DNA of 64,000 nucleotides, taken from positions 1,044,938 through 1,108,937 of the forward strand of contig NZ_OUNR01000001.1 of assembly GCF_900403705.1 (NCBI RefSeq), given 5' to 3'. A program made the position numbers and the translations under genes. Positions 44,914 to 54,218 of the stretch are shown here, one piece after another. The first letter of the stretch is position 1. Each line of letters opens with the position of its first letter. This DNA is from Nitrospira lenta. GTDB taxonomy: Bacteria > Nitrospirota > Nitrospiria > Nitrospirales > Nitrospiraceae. The notes beneath the pieces were generated by a model, which had not been told where the DNA came from, searched no databases, and saw nothing but the letters and a program-made list of their open reading frames with translations.

Positions 44914-45693
44914 TTACTCGACCGAGGCGAGAGATCCTAAAATGTTATACCCGCCATCTACGTAGATCACTTCGCCGGTAATACCTCGCCCTAATGCACT
45001 GACGAGAAACAACGCGGTGTCGCCGACTTCGCCTTGCTCGGTCGCGCGGCGCAGGGGGGCAAACTCTTTATGGTGATCGACCATTTTGCTGATGCCGGAG
45101 ACTCCTCGGGCAGCTAATGTCTTGATCGGCCCGGCTGAAATTGCATTCACGCGAATGTTCTTAGGACCGAGGTCGTTCGCCAAATAGCGGACGGTGGCTT
45201 CAAGCGCGGCCTTGGCCACACCCATGACATTGTAGTGCGGCACGACACGTTCTGCGCCGAGATAGGTCAATGTCACGACGGACCCGCCATTGGTCATAAG
45301 CGGCAGCGCGGCTCGGGTAACGGCAACGAGGGAATAGGCACTGACGTCCAAGGCCGTCGCGAAGCCCTGACGCGTGGTGTTCACGAATTGTCCCGTGAGT
45401 TCCTCGCGCGGGGCAAAGGCAATGGAGTGGACAAGGAAATCGAGCGTGCCGACTTCTTTGCCCACGTTCTGCATCATGGTCGCAATTTGCGCATCATCGC
45501 CGGCGTCACAGGGAAATGCCTTCGCACCAGGCATCGTCGCGACGAGCTCTTCAACATTCTCCCGCAGTCGCTCGTTCTGGTAATTGAACATGAGTGTGGC
45601 GCCTTGGCTGGCGGCAGACTGGGCGATGGCCCAGGCGATGCTGTGCTTGTTGGCGACGCCGATGATAAGTCCTTTTTTGCCACTCAATAACAT
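44914..45693 (-). CDS. fabI: Enoyl-[acyl-carrier-protein] reductase (NADH)
   Basis: Final reduction of the fatty-acid elongation cycle. The 259-residue SDR protein has the FabI cofactor motif GLIIGVANKHSIAWAIA and the catalytic Y154-x6-K161 pair, with Y144 as the second tyrosine. LTYLGAERVVPHYNVMG is FabI-specific. AAGGAG lies 11 nt before the ATG. Confidence 0.97.
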   Translation of the reverse strand: MLLSGKKGLIIGVANKHSIAWAIAQSAASQGATLMFNYQNERLRENVEELVATMPGAKAFPCDAGDDAQIATMMQNVGKEVGTLDFLVHSIAFAPREELTGQFVNTTRQGFATALDVSAYSLVAVTRAALPLMTNGGSVVTLTYLGAERVVPHYNVMGVAKAALEATVRYLANDLGPKNIRVNAISAGPIKTLAARGVSGISKMVDHHKEFAPLRRATEQGEVGDTALFLVSALGRGITGEVIYVDGGYNILGSLASVE

Positions 45694-45871
45694 AATTGTG
45701 GGTACTCCTTACGCGTGACGAAGAACGACCGCTGCGTGGCATGCCCAAACCTCGTCACATCACTGCTGATCACGATTGATGTGTGACAATGACCGAAACT
45801 GGGCAAACGAGGGCTGAAGATAGCACGATTTGCGGAGCGGTTCTAGAAGGGAGGGCGAGAGAGCGGACGGA

Positions 45872-46519
45872 TTAGTTTCCTTTGTTTCCGACGGCGTGGA
45901 GCTGCGCGACCACCTTGGAAGCTTCCGGAATAAAGTCGTCGAGTTGTTGCGCTTTCGCCAGCGTCAAGGCCTCCGTTGCAAGCGCTAAGGCATCCTGATG
46001 GCGGCCTCGCTTGCAATAGCTCTTTGCCAGGCTAATCCGCGCGTTAACGGCTTCCGGTACCTCATGAATGACATGACGAAGCAGCTGTTCGCCCTTCTCC
46101 GAATCGCCGCCGAGTACGGAAGGAAGTCGTACCAACAGCGTTCCCTTGGCAGAGAGGGCATCCAGATGATCGGGCTTGAGCTCGAGCGCCCGATTGAGCT
46201 CCTTCATCATGCGTCGAAATCCAAACACGGAAGAAAGGCTCATCTCGCCATCGATGCGCATCAATTCCCCAAGATTGCAGAACAGGGCAAAGTGAGCATC
46301 GGCAGACTGCTCATCAGCCGCCACCGCTTGCTCCCCCAAGGACTGCCCCTTCTCGTAGAGCGCCGCCCGAGTCGCTCGGTCCGGCGCAATTCGTCCGTCG
46401 TGGCAGGCTTGCAAGGCTCCGGCGATGAGGTTCTGGGTGGATGGCTGGGCGCCACTCGAGGTCGTACTCCCAATCCACAATGCGATTGACGCGAAGAGGG
46501 CAAGACCGACTCGCTGCAT
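45872..46519 (-). CDS. Secreted TPR-repeat protein
   Basis: The ATG at 46519 follows AGGAGG and starts a signal peptide (MQRVGLALFASIALWIGS). The 215-residue product has three to four TPR-like helices (ADAHFALFCNLGELMRIDGE; MMKELNRALELKPDHLDAL; ARISLAKSYCKRGRHQDAL). The layout resembles proteins annotated as TPR/RMD1-like in other genomes, but the role is unknown. A longer start at 46690 lacks a ribosome site and adds low-complexity sequence. Confidence 0.8.
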   Translation of the reverse strand: MQRVGLALFASIALWIGSTTSSGAQPSTQNLIAGALQACHDGRIAPDRATRAALYEKGQSLGEQAVAADEQSADAHFALFCNLGELMRIDGEMSLSSVFGFRRMMKELNRALELKPDHLDALSAKGTLLVRLPSVLGGDSEKGEQLLRHVIHEVPEAVNARISLAKSYCKRGRHQDALALATEALTLAKAQQLDDFIPEASKVVAQLHAVGNKGN

Positions 46520-46620
46520 GACTCCTCCTAGGACGGGAAGCAAGATCGCCGATTTTATACAGCACGGCCGGGGCCAAGGGCAAGGGAAGGAAGGCATCTG
46601 AATGGCTTTCATTGTACCAT

Positions 46621-46648
46621 CCAGCTCCTTCCAGCTCCTTCTAGCTCC
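46621..46648. repeat. Short tandem repeat
   Basis: The 10-bp unit CCAGCTCCTT occurs 2.8 times in a row (46621-46630, 46631-46640, partial to 46648) in the 174-bp gap between the TPR gene and the zinc-ribbon gene. Confidence 0.7.
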
Positions 46649-46693
46649 AATCACTCTTTGGAGGGAAAAACCCAGGGCGGGGGCTGGCAACCT

Positions 46694-47497
46694 CTATCGC
46701 GGCGTGATAACGAGGGTGCTGTTCTCAACGCGGACCGATTGGATATACGGAGGAAGCTGAAACTTCTCACGATTCTGCGGTGACTCAAACAGCTGCGCGA
46801 CCACATGACCGAGTGTGGATTGTGGAATCGGCAGGGTCCCAAGCTTCCCGGCCATGGGAGTCAACCGCACATACCCATCGCGGGTCTCCACAGTTCCCTC
46901 GAGCTGGAGCGAAATGTCTTTCCCATAGATGTGAAACAGGGCGTAGGCTTTGAGTTGATCGCCGACTAGATTCATCCGAACATCTTTGAGTGCGGATTGC
47001 ACCTCTTCGATGGTCGCCGAACGTCCGTCGGGAATCGAGAGTCCAGCCTGCTGCGCTTGATGGGCGGTTGCAATCGCAAGATTATCGCGCATCCATTGAT
47101 TGAGCTCGGCCTCACTCAACGCAATGCTGGCCGCGCGATTTGTCTGGATGGATTGCTGGAGCAGGGACATCTTCTCCGCGACGCGGTCGGCCGCTTGGGG
47201 ATCCGATTGTATCGGCAACGCCGGAGCTTGCCGGAGAATCGCCAGCAGCGTCCCGAGGGTCATCGCCAGGGAAATCCACGGCAGTATACGGAACAGCCGA
47301 CCTACCCTATTCCGTGGGGGAGAGGCGATGCGGGCTGGATTGCTGATCTCCGGGGAAACCTGCACGAATGGCGCGGGGACCTTGTACTTCGCAAAAATAA
47401 TCCCACATCGCAGGCATTCAAACTCGCCCGGCTGATCGACCCCGCACTTCGGACACGTCCGGAGGGGATGCGGCTTAAGAGGCACCGGTGCATTCAT
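46694..47497 (-). CDS. Zinc-ribbon membrane protein, unknown function
   Basis: An N-terminal zinc ribbon has CPKCG (residues 15-19) and CLRCGIIF (29-36). It is followed by one membrane helix (about 71-88) and a roughly 175-residue outside domain with SEAELNQWMRDNL and IYGKDISLQLEGTVETRDG. That domain resembles LEA/AsmA-like lipid-handling folds only vaguely. The ATG at 47497 is preceded by a promoter ending 6 nt away and no ribosome site. Confidence 0.82.
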   Translation of the reverse strand: MNAPVPLKPHPLRTCPKCGVDQPGEFECLRCGIIFAKYKVPAPFVQVSPEISNPARIASPPRNRVGRLFRILPWISLAMTLGTLLAILRQAPALPIQSDPQAADRVAEKMSLLQQSIQTNRAASIALSEAELNQWMRDNLAIATAHQAQQAGLSIPDGRSATIEEVQSALKDVRMNLVGDQLKAYALFHIYGKDISLQLEGTVETRDGYVRLTPMAGKLGTLPIPQSTLGHVVAQLFESPQNREKFQLPPYIQSVRVENSTLVITPR

Positions 47498-47503
47498 GTC
47501 TCG

Positions 47504-47532
47504 ACTGTAGTCGAGATTGATTTTCCCGACAA
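47504..47532 (-). promoter_or_regulatory. Leaderless-type promoter of the zinc-ribbon membrane protein
   Basis: On the minus strand TTGTCG (47532-47527), a 17-bp spacer and TACAGT (47509-47504) end 6 nt before the ATG. An inverted repeat CTCGACTACAGTCGAG (47500-47515) covers the -10 box and could be an operator. Confidence 0.5.
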
Positions 47533-47548
47533 AGAAAACAGCAAAATC

Positions 47549-48097
47549 TCACAGGTCAGAAACCGTTGATTGGCCGGCTAGTAATTGAAGGGCTCGGAAC
47601 GCGGCGAGCATCTCTCCATACCCGTAGTGCGCGTTGCGTCCGCTGGGATTCGGCAAGAGGAATATTGGAACCCCGGCAATGTCGCTGCCGGTGGGGCCCA
47701 ACGGAATCCGAGCCGGCAAGTCTCGCTCGGCCCCATACATGATGCGATAGATCGTGATGCCGAGCAGCGCCACGATGCGTGGCCGATACCGCCGTACTTT
47801 TCTGGTCAATGCCGCCATACCTCCACGATATTTCTGAGGCGAAAGACTGTCGATCCCGCGGCTTGGGCGGCCGACAATATTCGTCAGACCAAGCCCCCAC
47901 TCAGGCAGTCGTATATCTTCCTTATAGGTCAGGGGCTCGGTCACCAGCCGGGACTCATGGAGCAGCTTCCAGAAGCGATTGGAAGGGCCGGCGAAATGAT
48001 GCCCCATCTGAGCAGACCGCAGCCCGGGATTAATCCCGACAAAGAGAACTCTGACACCTGGTTGAATTCGGTCAGACAGTCTTGCTTCTCTGCCCAT
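47549..48097 (-). CDS. mug: G/U mismatch-specific uracil-DNA glycosylase
   Basis: The 182-residue protein has the Mug/TDG motif VLFVGINPGLRSAQMGHHF (with the catalytic-site Asn of GINPG) and LTNIVGRPSRGIDSL. The second active-site motif is LLPNPSGRNAHYGY. It removes uracil or ethenocytosine from mismatches. GGAGATGAG precedes the start. Confidence 0.94.
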   Translation of the reverse strand: MGREARLSDRIQPGVRVLFVGINPGLRSAQMGHHFAGPSNRFWKLLHESRLVTEPLTYKEDIRLPEWGLGLTNIVGRPSRGIDSLSPQKYRGGMAALTRKVRRYRPRIVALLGITIYRIMYGAERDLPARIPLGPTGSDIAGVPIFLLPNPSGRNAHYGYGEMLAAFRALQLLAGQSTVSDL

Positions 48098-48319
48098 CTC
48101 ATCTCCGATCTTGATTGAGGCAGTTTAGTGGAGATGCAGCCAATCTGCCACAGGAGCGAGAAGGAATTCCCCTTCATTGCCAGATTAGAATGATCATTCA
48201 ACTATTTGAATTGATTGATAAACAGTGCCTCAATGACATTCGGCATGCCGCTTGCTCAACATCTGGCCAGTGCCCGATTAGCGGCACGGATCTCAACAAC
48301 CTTTCAGGAGGGATTTACT

Positions 48320-48532
48320 ATGAAGAGCATGTTGATGGCAATCATGGCAGTGGCAGTAGCCGTGTCGTTCAGCGCCCCTTCCTTCGCCGGCGAAGAGAAG
48401 AAGGACAAGAAGGATGAGAAGAAGGGTGGCCACGTGATGGTCTATGGCGAAGAGAAGAAGAAGGAAGAGAAGAAGGGCGGCCACGTGGTGTTCGGCGAAG
48501 AGAAGAAGAAAGAAGAGAAGAAGGACAAGTAA
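48320..48532 (+). CDS. Small exported Lys/Glu-rich repeat peptide
   Basis: The ATG at 48320 follows AGGAGGG. The 70-residue product has a clear signal peptide (AIMAVAVAVSFSAPSFA) and then a 47-residue mature part made of the unit KKGGHVMVYGEEKKKEE, repeated once as KKGGHVVFGEEKKKEE, with 17 lysines and 11 glutamates. The DNA repeat is clear (about 48418-48515). Two histidines sit in equivalent places, so metal or polyanion binding is conceivable. No family is recognised; low-complexity periplasmic proteins of this kind are often annotated only as hypothetical. Confidence 0.78.
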   Translation: MKSMLMAIMAVAVAVSFSAPSFAGEEKKDKKDEKKGGHVMVYGEEKKKEEKKGGHVVFGEEKKKEEKKDK

Positions 48533-48563
48533 CGTCCGTCCATTTGGCGAGGCTAGCTGGCTT

Positions 48564-48596
48564 GAGAGGTTTCCCGCTTCACGCGGGAGACCTCTC
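48564..48596. terminator. Bidirectional hairpin between the repeat peptide and Nudix genes
   Basis: A 14-bp stem with one G-U pair (GAGAGGTTTCCCGC, 48564-48577; GCGGGAGACCTCTC, 48583-48596) and a 5-nt loop lies between convergent genes. No U-tract is present. Confidence 0.65.
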
Positions 48597-48607
48597 GGGC
48601 GGTTCCC

Positions 48608-49123
48608 CTACCGCATCGATTCCTGAATGTAGACCGCCTGCAATCCCACAATCGTCTTGGCATCCCGAATCGTCCCGTCCTCAATTTTTCTGATCGCGTC
48701 GGCCAGCGGCATCTCAATCACGTCCAGCACTTCATCCTGATCGAGCTGTTGTTTTCCCGGCGTGAGCCCCGTCGCCTTGTAGACATGAATCACTTCGTCG
48801 GCAAACCCAGGGGCAGTGAAAATACTGGACAGGAGCGAGAACGCCGCCGCCCGATAGCCGATCTCTTCCTCCAGCTCTCGCGCCGCACAGCTCAGCGGAT
48901 CTTCGCCGGGATTGAGCTTGCCTGCGGGAATCTCATAAATGAATCCACCCGCGGCGTGGCGGAACTGACGGATCAGCACCACCGTGCCGTCTTCTTTCAT
49001 GGGGACAACGGCCGACGCGCCAGGATGTCGAATCGTTTCCAGATCGACCGTCATGCCGTTCGGCAGAGTGACCGTATCGATGTTCAACGTAATCACCCGG
49101 CCTTTGTAAATGGGCTTTGTCAC
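48608..49123 (-). CDS. Nudix hydrolase, ADP-ribose pyrophosphatase type
   Basis: The Nudix box GKLNPGEDPLSCAARELEEE then IG fits Gx5Ex7REUxEExGU. The N-terminal beta domain and YKATGLTPGKQQLDQDEVLDV region match the NudF/ADP-ribose pyrophosphatase subfamily. Length 171 residues. It starts 10 bp after the gcvT stop, so it belongs to the same transcript. Confidence 0.92.
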   Translation of the reverse strand: MTKPIYKGRVITLNIDTVTLPNGMTVDLETIRHPGASAVVPMKEDGTVVLIRQFRHAAGGFIYEIPAGKLNPGEDPLSCAARELEEEIGYRAAAFSLLSSIFTAPGFADEVIHVYKATGLTPGKQQLDQDEVLDVIEMPLADAIRKIEDGTIRDAKTIVGLQAVYIQESMR

Positions 49124-49133
49124 GGGCTATCCG

Positions 49134-50234
49134 TTACGCACTCTTCGGCTTTCGATAGAACGGTGTTTTCACAATCTGCGCGGGCACGGCCTTCCCTCGA
49201 ATATCAATCGTGATCCGCGTGCCGATAGCCGATAGTGCAGATGGCACATAGCCCAGTCCGATCCCCTTCTGAAGGATCGGCGAAAGATTTCCGCTGGACA
49301 CCTCGCCGATAGGCTGAGACGAACGGGCATCGAGAATCTTGCAGCCATGCCGCGGCACCGCCTTTTCCAACAACTCGAATCCGACAAACCGCTTGGCCGG
49401 TCCGCTGGACTTCTGCGCGAGCAACTTCGCACGCCCGGCGAAATCACCCTTGTCGACGTTCACCGTCCACTCGACGGCGGCCTCGATCGGAGTGGTTGTT
49501 TCGTCGATGTCGTTGCCGTAGAGGAGATACCCCATTTCCAAGCGCAACAGATCTCGCGAGCCCAACCCTGCCGGTTTCAGTCCTTTTGAAACCCCGGCTT
49601 CAACGATTTGTTCCCACAGCAGCCCCACGCGATCGGAGGGGGCATACAACTCATACCCGAGCTCACCGGTATACCCGGTCCGTGCGATGAGAGTCGGGAT
49701 CGACGCCACTGTCGCCTCACAACTGTGGTGAAGCTTTAGTGTCGCCACCGCCGTGCCGCCCAAGGCGATCATGATGTCCTTAGACAACGGCCCCTGGAGG
49801 GCAATTTGTCCCATCTGATCCGAATGGTCTTCCAGCACAACGTTCGCGTCACGCGGGTGAGCTTGCAGCCAGGTCAACACCTTGACGCGATTCGACGCAT
49901 TGACGCAAAGCAGGTACTCCACCGGCTTCAACCGGTAGACAAAGATGTCGTCCTTGATTCCACCCTCGTCGTTGCACACCATAGAATAGTGCGCCTGGCC
50001 GACGGCCAGCTTGGCCACATCATTCGTCGTGACGGATTGGAGAAACGCGAGTGCACCAGCTCCTGACACCATCAGCCGGCCCATATGGCTGACGTCGAAG
50101 AGCCCCGCCTTGCTGCGAACGGTATGGTACTCGTCCAGTACGCCTGAATACTGGATGGGCATTTCCCAGCCGGCAAAGTCAACCAACTTGCCGCCGGCGG
50201 CTCGATGCTGAGCGATGAGTGGCGTCTGCTTCAT
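49134..50234 (-). CDS. gcvT: Aminomethyltransferase (glycine cleavage T-protein)
   Basis: Transfers the methylene group from GcvH to THF. The 366-residue protein starts at ATG 50234 with the conserved KQTPLIAQHRAAGGKLVDFAG. Further motifs are SGVLDEYHTVRSKAGLFDVS, IALQGPLSKDI, RTGYTGELGYELY and GSRDLLRLEMGYLLYGNDI. It is 13 bp after the FKBP stop. gcvP is 6 kb away on the opposite strand. Confidence 0.96.
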   Translation of the reverse strand: MKQTPLIAQHRAAGGKLVDFAGWEMPIQYSGVLDEYHTVRSKAGLFDVSHMGRLMVSGAGALAFLQSVTTNDVAKLAVGQAHYSMVCNDEGGIKDDIFVYRLKPVEYLLCVNASNRVKVLTWLQAHPRDANVVLEDHSDQMGQIALQGPLSKDIMIALGGTAVATLKLHHSCEATVASIPTLIARTGYTGELGYELYAPSDRVGLLWEQIVEAGVSKGLKPAGLGSRDLLRLEMGYLLYGNDIDETTTPIEAAVEWTVNVDKGDFAGRAKLLAQKSSGPAKRFVGFELLEKAVPRHGCKILDARSSQPIGEVSSGNLSPILQKGIGLGYVPSALSAIGTRITIDIRGKAVPAQIVKTPFYRKPKSA

Positions 50235-50247
50235 GGGATTGATCCGG

Positions 50248-50694
50248 TTACTGCACTCCAAGCAATTCGACGTCGAACACGAGCGTGGCATGAGGTGGAA
50301 TAAGCCCGCCGGCGCCACGCGCCCCATAGCCGAGGTTCGAGGGGATCGTCAGCTTGCGCTTCCCGCCGATTTTCATCCCCTGCACACCCTCATCCCACCC
50401 CTTGATCACCTGGCCGACCCCGAGCCGAAAGGAGAAGGGTTGGCCACGGTCCACTGAACTATCGAACTTCTTCCCATTCGTGAGCCAGCCGGTGTAATGA
50501 ACGGAAACTGTCTGCCCCGCCGTCGCAGTGTCACCGGTTCCCACGGCCTGATCGATGTATTGCAAACCGGATGACGTCGTAATCTCTTTCCCTTCCGATG
50601 CCGATGACTCGCTCATGCTGCCTCCTACTCCCATAGATGGACTCCACACAACGACGATGGCGCCGAACACGATGCTGCGATACAGATTGTTCAT
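50248..50694 (-). CDS. FKBP-type peptidyl-prolyl isomerase
   Basis: The 148-residue protein has a short hydrophobic N terminus ([16 protein letters not shown]), possibly a signal peptide. A complete FKBP domain follows ([63 protein letters not shown]). Its ATG overlaps the FIST stop codon by 4 bp. Periplasmic folding is likely if the leader is cleaved. Confidence 0.92.
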   Translation of the reverse strand: MNNLYRSIVFGAIVVVWSPSMGVGGSMSESSASEGKEITTSSGLQYIDQAVGTGDTATAGQTVSVHYTGWLTNGKKFDSSVDRGQPFSFRLGVGQVIKGWDEGVQGMKIGGKRKLTIPSNLGYGARGAGGLIPPHATLVFDVELLGVQ

Positions 50695-51917
50695 GGGGCC
50701 CCTGCTTTGGATGCTGGTTGAGCAAACAGCGCTATGCTGGCGGTGTACCCGTGAAGAAAGTTGCGCCCGCCGACCGGGCCGAGCTCGCCTTGCGCAAAAA
50801 ATCCGGCAACTGGAATTGGCCCCAAGCGTTCCGTCAACACCCCCGAATCATGATGCGGCCGCCCGAACAGCCCCTGCCCGCGTCCGCAGCAGCTGAACAC
50901 CAGCGCCCCGAGCGGCGCGTTCGAATGCCGTGAGCGATCGGCCGCCAGCAACAAGTGCAGGTCTTCGCTCGCCGACTTGGCATCGCGAAGGTGAAATTGG
51001 ACCGTCTGTCCTTCCTGCACAACATCGCCGATGGCCACCGCACCGGTCGTTTGGTCGGCACCGACCAGATTACGCACGAGAAAATCGCCCCGTTCAAACC
51101 GGTTGCGATGCTCATCGATCACGATCCCGACGTGGAGAGCCCGATGCGCCCGACGCCGATCGTCCCCTCCAAGCGACTCGAAGACGGTTTGAAGGCGCGT
51201 CAGCGCCGGGGTTCCGCCCATCTCATGCACGAGATTGTGTTCCGCTTTCGTAACCACGTAGCGCTCGCCGATCGGACGGCACCCTTGCGAGATTACCGGC
51301 CGTACCTCGATCGGGCCGCTGACCCGGACCCCAACCAACCCGCTCTCAAAGATTTGCCGACCAAGAAACAGCCGATTCTCACCGGCACCCTGTCCACCGC
51401 CGGTCAATCCTCCGATCGCCGCCGCCCCCGGATAGCGGGCTTCCAAAAGACTCAGGACATCCTGCATCGGAGTGGAGAACGGATCTGCGAGGAGGAGAAA
51501 CGTGCCCTCTTGCCCGTCGGCTTCAGGCCAGCCCGGCAACGAAAATTGATCTTGTGTTTGCGAGAATGAAAGTCGGACGGGCGTGAGGGTGACCCCGGGA
51601 AGGCAGGCCGTCCACAATGTGACGGCGGGAGACGTTTCCAGCTCTTCCGCCCCGGCAATGACCCCTTCGCCACTACAGCCAAGTGCGACTCTGGCCCCCA
51701 GCACATCGGTCATCGTCTCGGCGAGCAACTCAGCGCGAGACACGTGGTGAGAGGAAAAGAACACGAACGCAAGGTCGGGCGTGGCCCCGCCCAGCTTGGC
51801 GCGCACCTCATCGACCAAATCACGGGCAGCGGCTTCCGTATCAGGATTGCGGGACACCGCGGAGACGAAATGGAACGTCGCGGCCTGGATGGAGGATGTC
51901 GGAGACAAGCTGGGCAT
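50691..51917 (-). CDS. FIST-domain (FIST_N/FIST_C) protein
   Basis: The 408-residue protein shows the FIST_N pattern ([24 protein letters not shown]) and FIST_C features ([54 protein letters not shown]). FIST domains are proposed small-molecule sensors in signalling systems. Cysteines in SCCGRG and the SGxG glycine loops are conserved in the family. It may feed the kinase/flavoprotein signalling genes 0.6 kb upstream, although no direct link is visible. Confidence 0.9.
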   Translation of the reverse strand: MPSLSPTSSIQAATFHFVSAVSRNPDTEAAARDLVDEVRAKLGGATPDLAFVFFSSHHVSRAELLAETMTDVLGARVALGCSGEGVIAGAEELETSPAVTLWTACLPGVTLTPVRLSFSQTQDQFSLPGWPEADGQEGTFLLLADPFSTPMQDVLSLLEARYPGAAAIGGLTGGGQGAGENRLFLGRQIFESGLVGVRVSGPIEVRPVISQGCRPIGERYVVTKAEHNLVHEMGGTPALTRLQTVFESLGGDDRRRAHRALHVGIVIDEHRNRFERGDFLVRNLVGADQTTGAVAIGDVVQEGQTVQFHLRDAKSASEDLHLLLAADRSRHSNAPLGALVFSCCGRGQGLFGRPHHDSGVLTERLGPIPVAGFFAQGELGPVGGRNFLHGYTASIALFAQPASKAGAP

Positions 51918-51933
51918 GGAGATCGTCGTCCCG

Positions 51934-52161
51934 TTACACGCCGGGATTCATGCGTTCGGATCGGTCGCTCGCGAGTTTTTTATAATACCGCCAGAGATAG
52001 GAGTGATAGTCGTCGACTTGCGCCAGCAAGTAATGCAATTCAGTGGGATCTTCCGTCTCCAGCGCGCGGGTCATTCGTGTCTTGAGAAACTCAGCAAAGG
52101 CTTCCGTCTTCTCCACCGCCGTCAGCAGACGCAATCCACCGCCAATCTGATACTCATTCAT
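51934..52161 (-). CDS. Small protein of unknown function
   Basis: The ATG at 52161 lies 9 nt after AGGAG and gives 75 residues (start MNEYQIGGGLRLL). It is helical, with a Tyr/His-rich stretch (LLAQVDDYHSYLWRYYKKL). It precedes FIST by 16 bp on the same strand and is probably co-transcribed. No family recognised. Confidence 0.65.
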   Translation of the reverse strand: MNEYQIGGGLRLLTAVEKTEAFAEFLKTRMTRALETEDPTELHYLLAQVDDYHSYLWRYYKKLASDRSERMNPGV

Positions 52162-52274
52162 CAACACACACTCCTACGATCTATAGTTCGATGGCAGGAT
52201 AACGAGGGGGCGGACAAAATTGCAAGCAGCACTCGCCCAGCTGAAACGTTGAATCGGTTTAGACGAGACTCTAC

Positions 52275-52457
52275 CTACTCGAAGAACATCTGGAACGTGG
52301 CGGGGAGAGCGGTCGGGGTGATAAGGGCGCTGCGGACGAGAATGCCGGGGCTGTCCGTCGCCAATGCCGTGCCGGTGATCGAGACAGTGACGGACGCACA
52401 GAGTATCAGCACACAGGCCGCAATCGACATGACTCTTAGAAACGCCATCTACTTCAT
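52275..52457 (-). pseudogene. Remnant of an RHS-type gene leader
   Basis: On the minus strand the original ATG (52457) is followed after one codon by TAG; a downstream ATG at 52448 opens a 57-residue frame ending at 52275. Its leader (IAACVLILCASV) is related in DNA and protein to the signal peptide at 19351 (VVACVLMLCASA). A TCAGCACACAGGCC block is shared exactly. Bases 52280-52303 match 18450-18473. The gap 52161-52516 holds nothing else I recognise. Confidence 0.6.
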
Positions 52458-52515
52458 CGTAGATCTTTCAATACCGAGTTGAACTCATTCTGAGACCGAG
52501 GCGCAGGGGCGCTTC

Positions 52516-54174
52516 TCACACTTCCTCCAAGTAACGCTCAATCATCTTCTCTGCGATGGTACCCTCCCCAACCCCGGATGCTACTCGCTTAATCGAACCA
52601 TGCCGCGCATCGCCTGCGACAAAGATTCCTGGCACGCTGGTTTCCAGCAAATAGGGCATTCTTGCCAGTGGCCACTCAGCGGGCAACCGGTCATCCCGAA
52701 TCAAATCGGGACCGGCTAAGATAAACCCATGCTCATCACGAAGGACGGTCTCCTTGAGCCAGTCGGTATGCGGCTGGGCGCCGATGAGAATAAACAGCGA
52801 CTGCGCCGACACGGTACGGCAGTCCTGCGTTGTCGTGTGTCGGAGCATCAAGGATTCAAGCCGAGACGTCCCATGGGCTTCGGCCACCTCAACGTTCATT
52901 TCGACACAAATATTGGCCGTTTGGTTAATCCGCTCGACAAGATAGTGAGACATCGTCTGTGTCAGTGAGTCGCCACGCACGAGCATGGTGACCTGGCTCG
53001 CATACCGTGCAAAGTGAATCGCCGCTTGCCCCGCAGAATTGGCGCCTCCGGTGATGTAGACATCCTCGTCCTTGCACGCAAGGACTTCCGTCATACCCGC
53101 GCCATAATACACACCCGCCCCCATCAAGTTGGCTGCACCGGGTACATCGAGTGTTCGATAGGACACCCCGGTCGTAATGAGGACGGTCTTCCCGCTGAGC
53201 TCACTGCCGTCAGCAAGCGTAACGATCCGTGCAGGGCCAGCCACACGAACACTGACGGCCTCCTGCGGATGCAATAACTCGACACCGAATCGTTGCACTT
53301 GCGTCAACGCCCGTCGAGCCAGATCTTGGCCGCTGAGCCCGGCCGGGAACCCAAGATAGTTCTCGATCCGAGAACTCATACTGGCCTGTCCACCTGGCGC
53401 TTCACGTTCGACCAACACGGTCTTGAGCCCTTCAGAGCCGCCGTAAACGGCCGCGGCTAATCCGGCGGGCCCGGCGCCAATAATGATCACGTCATAAAAC
53501 GGTTGTTCGGCCTTCATTCGAAAGCCAACTTTCTCTGCAACTTGGAACGTGGTCGGCTGAATGAGCGACGACCCATCGGGAAACACCACCGCGGGCAATT
53601 GATCTTCACTGGCATGGATGGATTGAAGCAGCGAACGCGTCTCCGCGTGCTTCTCAATATCCAGCCATTGATAGGGGACTTGGTTCTTTCCCAAGAATTC
53701 TTTGATCTGATGGGTGTGAGGCGACCAGCGATGCCCCACCACGCGAATCCCTTGGAACGGAGCTTTAAATGAGGCCTTCCAGTCATCCAACAGATCGTCG
53801 ATGATCGGGTACAGACGCTCTTCCGGCGGATGCCAGGGTTTCAGCAAATAATAATCGACTTGCGCATCATTGATGGCGCGGATCGCCGCATCCGTATCGG
53901 CGTACGCCGTCAACAAGACGCGTTTCGCGTCGGGATAAAACGCACTGGCCTCCGCCAAAAATTCTATCCCCGTCATCTTCGGCATCCGTTGATCCACCAA
54001 CAACAGCGCAACTGCTTCATTCCGAAGCTTGAGCTGTTCCAGCGAGGCGAGCGCATCCGCCCCCGACTCAGCGCGGAGGATCCGGTACTGTTCTCCGTAT
54101 TTTTGACGGAGGTCTCGCTCGATCGCACGCGAGACTTGGGGATCGTCATCCACTGTGACAAGAAACGATTTCAT
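52516..54174 (-). CDS. Receiver domain fused to a thioredoxin-reductase-like flavoprotein
   Basis: Three modules are visible in 552 residues. Residues 1-125 are a receiver domain with D61 (LLLVDQRMPKMTG). Residues 140-215 resemble a glutaredoxin/thioredoxin fold, but the site reads WSPHTH with no CxxC. Residues 226-552 are a pyridine-nucleotide-disulfide reductase with FAD motif IIGAGPAGLAAAVYG, NAD(P)H motif TGGANSAGQAA and C-terminal FVAGDAR. Where thioredoxin reductase has CATC, the sequence is GAGM (358-361). It cannot reduce thioredoxin in the usual way; phosphorylation may instead control an NAD(P)H oxidase-like or redox-sensing activity. It starts 44 bp after the kinase gene. Confidence 0.9.
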   Translation of the reverse strand: MKSFLVTVDDDPQVSRAIERDLRQKYGEQYRILRAESGADALASLEQLKLRNEAVALLLVDQRMPKMTGIEFLAEASAFYPDAKRVLLTAYADTDAAIRAINDAQVDYYLLKPWHPPEERLYPIIDDLLDDWKASFKAPFQGIRVVGHRWSPHTHQIKEFLGKNQVPYQWLDIEKHAETRSLLQSIHASEDQLPAVVFPDGSSLIQPTTFQVAEKVGFRMKAEQPFYDVIIIGAGPAGLAAAVYGGSEGLKTVLVEREAPGGQASMSSRIENYLGFPAGLSGQDLARRALTQVQRFGVELLHPQEAVSVRVAGPARIVTLADGSELSGKTVLITTGVSYRTLDVPGAANLMGAGVYYGAGMTEVLACKDEDVYITGGANSAGQAAIHFARYASQVTMLVRGDSLTQTMSHYLVERINQTANICVEMNVEVAEAHGTSRLESLMLRHTTTQDCRTVSAQSLFILIGAQPHTDWLKETVLRDEHGFILAGPDLIRDDRLPAEWPLARMPYLLETSVPGIFVAGDARHGSIKRVASGVGEGTIAEKMIERYLEEV

Positions 54175-54218
54175 GGGCTGTTCTCCACAACGCCTGTTTG
54201 GTTCGGAGTTGGTTTGAT

